DNA of 64,000 bases from an uncultured Parabacteroides sp. (GTDB lineage Bacteria > Bacteroidota > Bacteroidia > Bacteroidales > Tannerellaceae), in assembly GCF_905196875.1 (NCBI RefSeq), contig NZ_CAJJWO010000012.1, forward strand, positions 30,191 to 94,190, in the 5' to 3' direction. The position numbers and the translations under genes were made by a program. Positions 51,501 through 59,201 of the stretch are shown here, one piece after another. The notes below the pieces were generated by a model that was not told where the DNA came from, did not search any database, and saw only the letters and a list, made by a program, of their open reading frames with translations. How positions within the stretch are numbered: the stretch's first letter is position 1; each line of letters begins with the position of its first letter.

Positions 51501-52502
51501 TCAAGGTTTAAAATCGGCCAGTGTAGTAGAAACGCTGACCATCATCGACATGGCTGAAGGATGATATTTGGCGAAAGAAACACCTACGTCGAACATTTTG
51601 ATCTTCACGCCGGCACCGGCCGAGAAACCGGATAACCCATTTCCTCCCCCCTGGAGCTTCATATCCATCTTTGTCTTCGGATTGAAACCGACACCAATCC
51701 AGAAATTCTCACTAGGTATATAATCGACTCCGAATACAAAATGCTTAAACAATGCCTGGGCGAAGTTATCGCCTTTATAGTCAGGATCAGTATCATCCAG
51801 ATAGTCGAATTTCCAACGATTCAGATGCATAGCTGTAACGGATAGACGGAAAGGTGCATGATTCATCTTTTTTGAAATACCCATCTGAATATCCCAAGGC
51901 ATTTTCTGACGGTCATCATTGTAGGGTTTCAACTGTGCACCTATATTTTTAAACACAAACCCGAAAGAGAACTCTTTCTCCGAATTATAATAACTCAACC
52001 CGGCATCCACCGCAAGCCCTAAAGATGTATAAATATCATAATTGGAATAGAGGAACTTCATAGAAACACCTCCGCGCCAACGTTCCGATAAATCATATGA
52101 GAAAAAACCATTGACAGCAATATCGTTTGCCGTAAAATCGGCGGTCGGCTGATTATGCTCATCCATCCCTATGAACTTTCCGTTATGGAAATAATTGACT
52201 CCGACACCCCAGGCTCCACGTTCACGGAACGCCTTTGTAAACAGGGCGCTTCCTACATTTACGTCTGCTATATAATTCATATAGTTCAGGTTTATCATAC
52301 CGTCCATTTCACCTCCCAGCAAAGCCGGATTATGAAAAATAAGGGAAGGATCCCTTTCTATCAGGGACACGGTATGACCTCCAAGAGCATTCGCCCTGGT
52401 CGATGAAGGGTAGTTCAAAAAAGTAAACACCTGCTCTCCGGTTTGTGCCGCGACAGATTGTATAAAGAACGAAAGGAACAATACAGCTAATATATTTCTC
52501 AT
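51501..52502 (-). CDS. porQ: Type IX secretion protein PorQ-like (333 aa)
   Basis: A signal peptide (about 1-20, ILAVLFLSFFIQSVAAQ) is followed by a PorV/FadL-like outer-membrane barrel: FTFLNYPSSTRANALGGHTVSLIERDPSLIFHNPALL, GVNYFHNGKFIGMDE, FWIGVGFNPKTKMDMKL, VGVSFAKYHPSAMSMMVS. The 'STRANALGG...DPSLIFHNPALL' pattern is the PorQ hallmark in Bacteroidales. PorQ belongs to the T9SS attachment complex, thought to take cargo to the surface and link it to A-LPS with PorU, PorV and PorZ. The start at 52502 is preferred because a -7 element (minus strand 52521-52528) lies between it and the longer start at 52553. porQ-cmk-ispH form one unit. Confidence 0.88.
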   Translation of the reverse strand: MRNILAVLFLSFFIQSVAAQTGEQVFTFLNYPSSTRANALGGHTVSLIERDPSLIFHNPALLGGEMDGMINLNYMNYIADVNVGSALFTKAFRERGAWGVGVNYFHNGKFIGMDEHNQPTADFTANDIAVNGFFSYDLSERWRGGVSMKFLYSNYDIYTSLGLAVDAGLSYYNSEKEFSFGFVFKNIGAQLKPYNDDRQKMPWDIQMGISKKMNHAPFRLSVTAMHLNRWKFDYLDDTDPDYKGDNFAQALFKHFVFGVDYIPSENFWIGVGFNPKTKMDMKLQGGGNGLSGFSAGAGVKIKMFDVGVSFAKYHPSAMSMMVSVSTTLADFKP

Positions 52503-52520
52503 ATTTTTTACAAATGCGTA

Positions 52521-52528
52521 CAAAGATA
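52521..52528 (-). promoter_or_regulatory. -7 promoter element for porQ-cmk-ispH
   Basis: CAAAGATA on the plus strand reads TATCTTTG on the minus strand, 19 bases before the ATG at 52502. Confidence 0.7.
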
Positions 52529-52675
52529 TAAATACGGTTATAACATATTTCATAAACAGAAACGGAAAAAACAGGAAAAAGGTATATAAACACCGTTATT
52601 TTTCTTTCGGTTCAAAAAAAAACGAAAATATAGAAGTATTTTTCCCGGTTTTCTATTGATATATAAAATAATTTG

Positions 52676-52683
52676 TATTTTTG
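52676..52683 (+). promoter_or_regulatory. -7 promoter element for tonB
   Basis: TATTTTTG; the TTG at 52681 lies within it, so the ATG at 52720 is the true start. Confidence 0.7.
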
Positions 52684-52719
52684 CGTACTGGAAAACACAT
52701 ATTTAAACATTATAAGAGT

Positions 52720-53409
52720 ATGGAAATTAAGAAATCACCGAAAGCGGACTTAGAAGGGGGCAAAACACTCGGTATCCTGATGGGTATGGTTGTTGGCTTA
52801 GCCGTTCTATTCGTTGGGTTCGAATGGGGAACCCGTGATATTCAGGTAGTCCAAACAGAAGGCGTCGCTGATATCATCGCTGAAGAGGAAATTGAAATTA
52901 CAAGACCGGAGGATACACCTCCTCCACCACCCCCACCACCAGCACCTGCTGCAGTAGAACAACTGAACATTGTGGATGACGACGTGGAACTGGATCAAGT
53001 GGATCTTATCTCATCTGAAGATGACCAGACTTCAGCACAGGTTGAAGCTTATGTGGCACCCGCAGTTGTAGAAGAAGAAGAAGAATCCGCTCAACAGATC
53101 TTCACTGTCGTAGAAACAATGCCGGAATTCCCGGGTGGACAGGGTGAATTGTTGAAATACCTTGCAAAATCTATCAAGTATCCGGTTATTGCACAGGAAA
53201 ACGGTATTCAAGGTCGTGTAACTTGTTCGTTCGTTGTAAACCGTGACGGTTCTATTGTAGACGCAGAAGTTATCCGTGGTGTAGACCCATCTTTGGATAA
53301 AGAAGCTTTGCGTGTGATCAATACCATGCCGAAATGGTCTCCTGGTAAGCAGAGAGGTAAACCGGTACGTGTAAAATATACAGTACCTGTAACTTTCAGA
53401 TTACAATAA
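52720..53409 (+). CDS. tonB: TonB-family energy transducer (229 aa)
   Basis: One N-terminal membrane helix (about 18-38, GILMGMVVGLAVLFVGFEWG) is followed by a periplasmic linker with an acidic stretch and a run of about nine prolines near 66-76 (DTPPPPPPPPAPA). The C-terminal TonB domain (about 145-229) has QQIFTVVETMPEFPGGQGELLKYL, RVTCSFVVNRDGSIVDAEVIRGVDP and RVKYTVPVTFRLQ. It transmits proton-motive force from ExbB/ExbD to TonB-dependent receptors. It is a single-gene unit with its own promoter and terminator; the matching exbB/exbD genes lie 2.2 kb downstream. Confidence 0.95.
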   Translation: MEIKKSPKADLEGGKTLGILMGMVVGLAVLFVGFEWGTRDIQVVQTEGVADIIAEEEIEITRPEDTPPPPPPPPAPAAVEQLNIVDDDVELDQVDLISSEDDQTSAQVEAYVAPAVVEEEEESAQQIFTVVETMPEFPGGQGELLKYLAKSIKYPVIAQENGIQGRVTCSFVVNRDGSIVDAEVIRGVDPSLDKEALRVINTMPKWSPGKQRGKPVRVKYTVPVTFRLQ

Positions 53410-53426
53410 TAACTTCTAAACATATT

Positions 53427-53459
53427 AAAAAGGCTGCTGTAAACTTGCAGCCTTTTTTT
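53427..53459 (+). terminator. Terminator after tonB
   Basis: AAAAAGGCTGC pairs with GCAGCCTTTTTTT across a short loop. Confidence 0.9.
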
Positions 53460-53489
53460 ATTTTGTCTTATCTATAATTCAATATCGAT

Positions 53490-54464
53490 ATGTTATCTTT
53501 CAACGAGATCCTACAAAAAATAGAAAATGAAATTTCTCAACTCAGTTTCGAATATCCCCCTAAAAGTTTATACGACCCGATCGAATACATTCTATCATTG
53601 GGAGGAAAAAGGATCCGTCCGGCATTGGCATTAATGGCCTGTAATTTATACCGCGAAAATATAGACAACGTGATCAACCCGGCATTGGGAATAGAAGTTT
53701 TCCACAACTTTACCCTATTGCACGACGACCTGATGGATAAGGCTGACAAAAGAAGAAACAAACCGACAGTTCATAAGGTATGGAATGACAACACGGCAAT
53801 CCTTTCAGGAGATGCAATGTTGATCGCCGCTTATCAACTGATCGGCAAAACGGAACCGGAACATCTGAAAGAAGTGTTCGACCTGTTCACTGCCACTGCA
53901 CTCGAGATATGCGGCGGTCAGCAATATGATATGGAGTTTGAATCACGGACGGATGTTACAGAAGCGGAATATATAGAAATGATCCGGTTAAAAACTGCAG
54001 TCCTGCTCGCCTGTAGCTTAAAAACAGGTGCTATCATGGGAAATGCATCCACAGAAGACGCCACGAATCTTTATGAGTTCGGAATAAACATCGGACTCGC
54101 ATTCCAATTACAGGATGACCTGCTGGATGTATATGGAGATACAGCAACATTCGGAAAAAATATCGGTGGAGACATCATCTGCAACAAGAAAACATTCCTG
54201 TTGATACATGCATTTGAACTCGCCAGCATGGAACAAAAGCAAACCTTAAAAGACTGGATAGGTAAAGAGTCTTTCAATCCCGCTGAGAAAATCAAGACAA
54301 TCACCGCCATATATAATACATTAAATCTAAAAGATATCACGACGGCTAAAATGCAGGGATATTACGATAAAGCAATGGAACATCTCTCCGCATTAAATGT
54401 ATCGCCGGAAAAACTAACTATATTAAAAGAAGTAAGTAACCATTTAATGTATCGCCAGTCTTAA
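53490..54464 (+). CDS. Polyprenyl diphosphate synthase (324 aa)
   Basis: Trans-prenyltransferase fold. The first Asp-rich motif is DDLMD (in TLLHDDLMDKADKRRNKPTVH), the second is DDLLD (QLQDDLLDVYGD), with GGKRIRPAL and GGQQYDMEF as further blocks. It joins IPP units from the MEP pathway (ispH is nearby). Two residues before the first motif are LH, giving a larger pocket than a classical FPP synthase, so chain length cannot be set by eye: FPP, GGPP or the menaquinone side chain are possible. It is followed 4 bases later by a TatD gene, so the two are co-transcribed. Confidence 0.92.
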   Translation: MLSFNEILQKIENEISQLSFEYPPKSLYDPIEYILSLGGKRIRPALALMACNLYRENIDNVINPALGIEVFHNFTLLHDDLMDKADKRRNKPTVHKVWNDNTAILSGDAMLIAAYQLIGKTEPEHLKEVFDLFTATALEICGGQQYDMEFESRTDVTEAEYIEMIRLKTAVLLACSLKTGAIMGNASTEDATNLYEFGINIGLAFQLQDDLLDVYGDTATFGKNIGGDIICNKKTFLLIHAFELASMEQKQTLKDWIGKESFNPAEKIKTITAIYNTLNLKDITTAKMQGYYDKAMEHLSALNVSPEKLTILKEVSNHLMYRQS

Positions 54465-54468
54465 TCAC

Positions 54469-55254
54469 ATGAATTTAATAGATACGCATAACCATCTGTA
54501 CCTGGAAGAATTCGACCCGGAACAAGATGCACTGGTTGATGCCGCGCTGAAATCGGGTATCGACACGTTGCTTCTCCCGAATGTCGATCTCACAACGATA
54601 GAACGGATGCATGACCTATGCGACCGTTTTCCCTATTTTGCCTATCCGATGATGGGATTACATCCCACAAGTGTGGACGAGCACTATGTTGATACTCTAA
54701 AAAAAACGGAATCCTATCTCGGCAAACGGCCTTATTGTGGTATTGGAGAGATCGGAATAGACTTATACTGGGATAAGACATACCTGAAAGAACAGAAAAT
54801 CGTATTCGAAGAACAACTGAAATGGAGCATCGATCTCGATCTCCCGGTTGCGATCCATACAAGAGAGGCTTACCCGGAAGTTCTTGAAAGTATCCATAAA
54901 GTTGGAGCCGAAAAACTAAAGGGAGTTTTCCATAGTTTTACCGGCACAAATACGGACCTGGAAGAAATTAAGAAATTGAAAAAATTCAAATTGGGTATTA
55001 ACGGGGTAATCACCTTTAAAAATTCAAAACTGTCAGAGACAATTTTATCTACCGACATTAACAGTATAGTACTCGAAACCGACGCTCCATACCTGGCTCC
55101 TGCCCCATATCGAGGAAAACGAAACGAGCCCGTATATATATGGAAAACGGCAGAAAAGGTAGCGGACACATATGGCATTACATTGGATGAAACGGTGGAA
55201 ATAACAAGAAAAAACGCACTGGATTTATTTAAAATTACTAATAAACATGCGTAG
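54469..55254 (+). CDS. TatD-family metal-dependent hydrolase
   Basis: A TIM-barrel amidohydrolase; E. coli TatD is a 3'-5' DNase, and relatives act on DNA, RNA or D-amino-acyl tRNA. Ligands are seen in DTHNHLYLEEF (HxH), GEIGIDLYWD (Glu), PVAIHTREA (His), GVFHSFTG (His) and ETDAPYLAP (Asp). The length of 261 aa is typical. It begins 4 bases after the prenyl synthase gene. Whether a terminator follows is unclear; 150 bases later a tRNA-Ser begins. Confidence 0.93.
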   Translation: MNLIDTHNHLYLEEFDPEQDALVDAALKSGIDTLLLPNVDLTTIERMHDLCDRFPYFAYPMMGLHPTSVDEHYVDTLKKTESYLGKRPYCGIGEIGIDLYWDKTYLKEQKIVFEEQLKWSIDLDLPVAIHTREAYPEVLESIHKVGAEKLKGVFHSFTGTNTDLEEIKKLKKFKLGINGVITFKNSKLSETILSTDINSIVLETDAPYLAPAPYRGKRNEPVYIWKTAEKVADTYGITLDETVEITRKNALDLFKITNKHA

Positions 55255-55404
55255 TTTGACTTTTTCAGCTGGAAGACCAAATTTATTCCGTCAGATATTG
55301 TGTATATGTCAAGCAAAAACTTTAGATTTGTGCACTGAAACGTTTGGATATGCGATTTTTTTCGTATTTTGCGCTCGTTTTAGAGGAGACGAAGGCTGAA
55401 AATT

Positions 55405-55492
55405 GGAGAGATGCTCGAGTGGTTGAAGAGGCACGCCTGGAAAGCGTGTATACGCCTAAAGTGTATCGCGGGTTCGAATCCCGCTCTCTCCG
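55405..55492 (+). tRNA. tRNA-Ser (anticodon GGA)
   Basis: 88 bases with the long variable arm of Ser tRNAs. The acceptor arm is GGAGAGA with TCTCTCC and discriminator G at 55492. The anticodon stem CACGC/GCGTG closes the loop CTGGAAA, giving GGA. The T arm GCGGGTTCGAATCCCGC is standard. No CCA is encoded. It reads serine codons TCC and TCT. Confidence 0.97.
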
Positions 55493-55572
55493 CTTAGATA
55501 CCATGAGGATATTATTAACAACAAAAATAAAAACAAATAAGAGAATTATTAATCTTAAAAATTAAACACACA

Positions 55573-56319
55573 ATGAAAAAGTATTTTGCAAAAACATTCA
55601 TGGGTTTATGTGCCCTTGGAATCTCTACCGTAGCATTCGCGCAGGACGCTGCAGCCGGAGCTGAACAAGTTATTGAAGGTGGTATGTACCAGTCTTTAAA
55701 GACGAAGTTTATCGAGGGTGGTGCAGACTTCATGAGTTTGGTTGCTATCGCTTTGATTTTCGGTTTGGCATTCTGCCTTGAAAGAATTATTTATCTGAAC
55801 TTAGCTGAAACTAATGCTAGTAAATTATTAAAAGGTATCGAAGATGCACTTGATAAAGGTGATGTAGAAGGAGCTAAAGCTATTGCTCGCGACACAAGAG
55901 GTCCTATCGCTTCTATCGCTTATCAGGGTTTAATGAGAATTGACCAGGGTATCGACGTTGTTGAAAAATCAATCGTTTCTTATGGTGGTGTTCAGGGTGG
56001 TCTTTTGGAAAAGAACATGTCTTGGATCACATTGTTTATCGCTATGGCTCCGTCATTAGGATTCTTGGGTACTGTAGTAGGTATGATCATGGCGTTCGAT
56101 AAAATCGAACAAGTTGGTGATATCAGCCCGACGGTTGTAGCTGGTGGTATGAAAGTGGCCTTGATCACAACAGTAGGTGGTTTGATCGTTGCTTTGATTC
56201 TTCAGGTATTCTATAACTATTTGTTGAGCAAACTGGAAGCTATCCTGAACCAGATGGAAGATGCTTCTATCACATTGCTTGATATGGTTATCAAATACAA
56301 CCTTAAATTCAAAAAATAA
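55573..56319 (+). CDS. exbB: ExbB/TolQ-family proton channel subunit (248 aa)
   Basis: A signal-like N-terminus (about 1-24, ending in AFAQ) precedes three membrane helices near 50-75, 150-180 and 190-220, with the channel motif APSLGFLGTVVGMIMAF and GGMKVALITTVGGLIVALILQVFYNYL. It forms the proton channel that powers TonB. It heads an operon with a 4-TM protein and two ExbD genes. The N-terminal extension is usual in Bacteroidetes ExbB. Confidence 0.92.
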   Translation: MKKYFAKTFMGLCALGISTVAFAQDAAAGAEQVIEGGMYQSLKTKFIEGGADFMSLVAIALIFGLAFCLERIIYLNLAETNASKLLKGIEDALDKGDVEGAKAIARDTRGPIASIAYQGLMRIDQGIDVVEKSIVSYGGVQGGLLEKNMSWITLFIAMAPSLGFLGTVVGMIMAFDKIEQVGDISPTVVAGGMKVALITTVGGLIVALILQVFYNYLLSKLEAILNQMEDASITLLDMVIKYNLKFKK

Positions 56320-56328
56320 TTCAGACCT

Positions 56329-56802
56329 ATGGCAGTTACTAAAATAAGAAAAATGTCCAGCTGGACACTGTTGATTGTTTCGATCATCAGTATCGTAGTT
56401 CTGGGTATGTTCTATGCAGGAGGCGTTGTTGACGCTGCTGCAGAAATGAAAGAACCGATTTACACCGGTTTATTGATTAACTGGACATCTGTTTTATTCT
56501 TTGTCACTATTATCAGTACAATACTGTTTGCTTTGTGGCAATTTATCACTTTGCTCCAGACTAATGCAAAATCAGCTATAGCATCTTTGATTGTTGTTGT
56601 TGTTTTTGCTGCAATTTTATTCATCACTTATTCTATGGGTGATGCTACTCCGTTGAAAGGATTAAATGCTGATTCTCAAACCTACAACATTCCTTTATGG
56701 TTAAAAGTAACAGACATGTGGATTCAGTCTACAGCTGTCTTGATGATTTTAATCATTGCTGCAGTTGTTTGGGGTTCTGTAAAAAGAATGCTTAATAGAT
56801 AA
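56329..56802 (+). CDS. Four-helix membrane protein in the exb operon (157 aa)
   Basis: Four transmembrane helices: about 12-33, 49-72, 84-102 and 131-152. No signal or catalytic motif is seen. It always lies between exbB and exbD in gene clusters of this type as far as I recall, which suggests a part of the TonB-energising complex, but no function is established here. It begins 9 bases after exbB. Confidence 0.85.
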   Translation: MAVTKIRKMSSWTLLIVSIISIVVLGMFYAGGVVDAAAEMKEPIYTGLLINWTSVLFFVTIISTILFALWQFITLLQTNAKSAIASLIVVVVFAAILFITYSMGDATPLKGLNADSQTYNIPLWLKVTDMWIQSTAVLMILIIAAVVWGSVKRMLNR

Positions 56803-56834
56803 TAGTAATAACGAATTGATCAAACAAGAAAGAA

Positions 56835-57422
56835 ATGGGTAAGAAAAGAAAGACACCGGGTATCAATGGTTCTTCTTCGGCCGATATTGCTTTCATGTTG
56901 CTTATCTTCTTCCTTATTACTACATCAATGGATACAGATAAAGGTTTGGCAAGACGTTTACCGCCTCCTGTACCCAAAGACCAGAAGAAAAATGAAGAAA
57001 TGGATATCAAAAAGAGAAATATCCTGGTGGTACTTATCAACAGTAACAACCAAATTCTCTGCGACAACCAGTTCATCGATATTAAGCAATTGAAAGAAAA
57101 GGTTAAAGAATTCATTGAGAATCCTTATAACGACGAACACAAACCTGAAAAGACAGAAGTGGACGTACCGTTCTATGGTAAAATGATGGTAACGAAAAAT
57201 CACGTTATATCTTTACAGAACGACCGCGGAACAGAATATCAGGCCTATATCGACGTTCAGAACGAATTGGCAGCAGCCTATAACGAACTGAGAGACGATG
57301 TTGCCAGAAAAAAATTCGGTAAAGCTTTTGCAGATTTGGAAGATGAACAACAAAAGGCGGTGCAGCTGATCTATCCTCAGAAGATATCAGAAGCAGAACC
57401 TAAAAATTATGGAGGCAAATAA
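56835..57422 (+). CDS. exbD: ExbD/TolR-family protein 1 (195 aa)
   Basis: A short cytoplasmic N-terminus leads to one membrane helix (about 14-33, SSADIAFMLLIFFLITTSMD) with the proton-carrying Asp17. The periplasmic part is long and charged (NILVVLINSNNQILCDNQFIDIKQLKEKV), ending in IYPQKISEAEPKNYGGK. It is longer than a standard ExbD (about 140 aa). It begins 32 bases after the 4-TM gene and is followed 2 bases later by the second exbD. Confidence 0.92.
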   Translation: MGKKRKTPGINGSSSADIAFMLLIFFLITTSMDTDKGLARRLPPPVPKDQKKNEEMDIKKRNILVVLINSNNQILCDNQFIDIKQLKEKVKEFIENPYNDEHKPEKTEVDVPFYGKMMVTKNHVISLQNDRGTEYQAYIDVQNELAAAYNELRDDVARKKFGKAFADLEDEQQKAVQLIYPQKISEAEPKNYGGK

Positions 57423-57424
57423 TA

Positions 57425-57892
57425 ATGGGAAAATTTAGTAAAGCTGGCGGAAGAGAAATGCCCGAATTAAATACCTCATCATTACCTGACTTGGTATTTG
57501 CCTTCTTGTTCTTCATCATGATGGTTACGTCTATGCGTGAAGTTACTTTGAAAGTAGTATTCCAGGCTCCTCAAGCTACAGAGCTTCAGAAACTGGAAAA
57601 GAAATCGCTGGTAACATTCATTTATGTAGGTAAACCGACTCAGGAACTGAGAGCAAAAATGGGTACTGAAACTCGTCTGCAGTTGAACGATCAGATCGCA
57701 GATGTCGATGAGATTCAAGATTACATTGCACAGGAAAAGTCAAGTATGAAAGAGGAAGATCAGCCGTTTATGACTGTATCTATCAAGGCGGATAAGGAAA
57801 CCAAGATGGGTGTTATTACAGACGTAAAACAGGCGCTTCGTGAAGCATACGCATTGAAGATTAGTTATTCTGCAAGACAAAAAGTGGATTAA
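57425..57892 (+). CDS. exbD: ExbD/TolR-family protein 2 (155 aa)
   Basis: One membrane helix (about 19-38, SLPDLVFAFLFFIMMVTSM) with Asp22 as the proton-carrying residue, followed by a standard-length periplasmic domain (SLVTFIYVGKPTQELRAKM, MTVSIKADKETKMGVITDVKQALRE). Two distinct ExbD paralogues in one operon are a regular feature of Bacteroidetes. It ends the operon; a terminator follows at 57909. Confidence 0.92.
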   Translation: MGKFSKAGGREMPELNTSSLPDLVFAFLFFIMMVTSMREVTLKVVFQAPQATELQKLEKKSLVTFIYVGKPTQELRAKMGTETRLQLNDQIADVDEIQDYIAQEKSSMKEEDQPFMTVSIKADKETKMGVITDVKQALREAYALKISYSARQKVD

Positions 57893-57908
57893 TTAATTCT
57901 ATAATAAA

Positions 57909-57941
57909 GAAAAAGGCAGGACTAAAAGTTCTGCCTTTTTT
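57909..57941. terminator. Terminator between exbD 2 and the GNAT gene
   Basis: AAAAGGCAGGAC pairs with GTTCTGCCTTTT across a short loop and has A- and T-runs on its sides; it serves convergent genes. Confidence 0.85.
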
Positions 57942-57959
57942 ATTGGGATAAAACCGAAT

Positions 57960-58508
57960 CTATTTGACACCATATACATAACGGTGAATACAATCTTTTA
58001 CCTCTTCAAAAGATTGTTGCAGATCTATATTACCATAAGACATCAAACGCATTTCCAGAAACTCTTCTCCCTGACGATAAGGAGGCTGGTAATAGACATG
58101 ATTATCCAAAGCATATCCTAAACGTTCATAGAAGCCGATTCTGCGTTTACTCATCTCTTCGGAAGGTATTTCCACCTCCAATATCACAGGAACATCACAC
58201 AAGGCCATAAACTGCTTCATAGCCTCTGCTCCTATCCCACCGTTACGCGCTGACTCATCGATTGCAAAATGCTCCACATAAGCAAAAGACTCAAATTGCC
58301 AGGCAGTAATAAAACCCGCATAAGCTCCGTTCTTGAACAATGTATATACAGTAAAGCGGGGCTCTTCTTTTACCAGTTCTTTCACCAGTGAAAATACCCG
58401 TCGTTCGGCTTCCGGAAAGGAATCGTTATATGTCTTTTCTACTTTATCCAACAAAGGATCGGAAAAATCTTTTACCGGCCTGCATTCGATTACCGCACTT
58501 AAACTCAT
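57960..58508 (-). CDS. GNAT-family N-acetyltransferase (182 aa)
   Basis: GNAT fold: FTVYTLFKNGAYAGFITAW, VEHFAIDESARNGGIGAEAMKQF (the acetyl-CoA binding R/Q-x-x-G-x-G/A region, here RNGGIGAE), and RRIGFYERLGYALDNHVYYQPP. The substrate cannot be told from sequence. It is a single gene, converging on the exb operon and divergent from the Lrp gene. Confidence 0.88.
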   Translation of the reverse strand: MSLSAVIECRPVKDFSDPLLDKVEKTYNDSFPEAERRVFSLVKELVKEEPRFTVYTLFKNGAYAGFITAWQFESFAYVEHFAIDESARNGGIGAEAMKQFMALCDVPVILEVEIPSEEMSKRRIGFYERLGYALDNHVYYQPPYRQGEEFLEMRLMSYGNIDLQQSFEEVKDCIHRYVYGVK

Positions 58509-58596
58509 ACTCTTATAATATTGATTGATTAATAAAAGAAAACTTACGAAATAAAATAATTGGACGAATTATAGCATCTAATCATTATAGTTTGAC

Positions 58597-58604
58597 TATA
58601 TTTG
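58597..58604 (+). promoter_or_regulatory. -7 promoter element for the Lrp gene
   Basis: TATATTTG, 50 bases before the ATG at 58654. Confidence 0.65.
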
Positions 58605-58653
58605 TATTTAAATGTAACATACAGAATAACTGAAATACAAATATACAGAAATT

Positions 58654-59124
58654 ATGGCACACCATCAACTTGATGAATTGGATGAAAAAATATTAAAACT
58701 GATCATAGGGAATGCCCGAATGCCTTTTCTGGAAGTAGCCAGAGAATGTAATGTATCAGGAGCAGCCATACACCAGAGAATTCAGAAACTTACGAACCTG
58801 GGGGTCATCAAAGGTTCTGAATTTATCGTCGATAATACAAAAGTCGGATATGAGACTTGCGCTTATATGGGATTATTCCTTAAATCACCGGGGCAGTTCC
58901 CTACCGTTACAGAGGCATTAAAGAAGATTCCGGAAGTAGTGGAATGCCATTACACGACGGGACAATATGACCTGTTCATCAAAATATACGCAAAAAACAA
59001 TCAGCATTTACTGAATATCATCCACAATAAACTTCAGCCGCTAGGATTAGCCCGTACAGAATCGCTGATCTCTTTCAAAGAAGCATTTAAAAGACAGATA
59101 CCGATCGATCTGGATGATGAATAA
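58654..59124 (+). CDS. Lrp/AsnC-family transcriptional regulator (156 aa)
   Basis: N-terminal helix-turn-helix (about 5-55; LDEKILKLIIGNARMPFLEVAREC, SGAAIHQRIQKLTNLGVIKG), then the RAM ligand-binding domain (about 65-150; YMGLFLKSPGQFPTVTEALKKIPEV, VECHYTTGQYDLFIKIYAK). Such proteins respond to amino acids and form octamers. Length is standard. It is divergent from the GNAT gene, which may be a target, though this is only proximity. Confidence 0.94.
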   Translation: MAHHQLDELDEKILKLIIGNARMPFLEVARECNVSGAAIHQRIQKLTNLGVIKGSEFIVDNTKVGYETCAYMGLFLKSPGQFPTVTEALKKIPEVVECHYTTGQYDLFIKIYAKNNQHLLNIIHNKLQPLGLARTESLISFKEAFKRQIPIDLDDE

Positions 59125-59126
59125 AA

Positions 59127-59163
59127 TAAAAAAGGACTTTTCCACAAGAAAAGTCCTTTTTTA
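59127..59163. terminator. Terminator between the Lrp gene and asnS
   Basis: AAAAAGGACTTTT pairs with AAAAGTCCTTTTT; it serves convergent genes. Confidence 0.9.
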
Positions 59164-59201
59164 TTACTGAAGATTCCCGGCCCTAAAAGCCGGGATGCTT
59201 A

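Noticed and set aside
52503..52553. Longer N-terminus of PorQ
   Set aside because: The start would lie upstream of the -7 element at 52521-52528, and the shorter form begins with a proper signal peptide.
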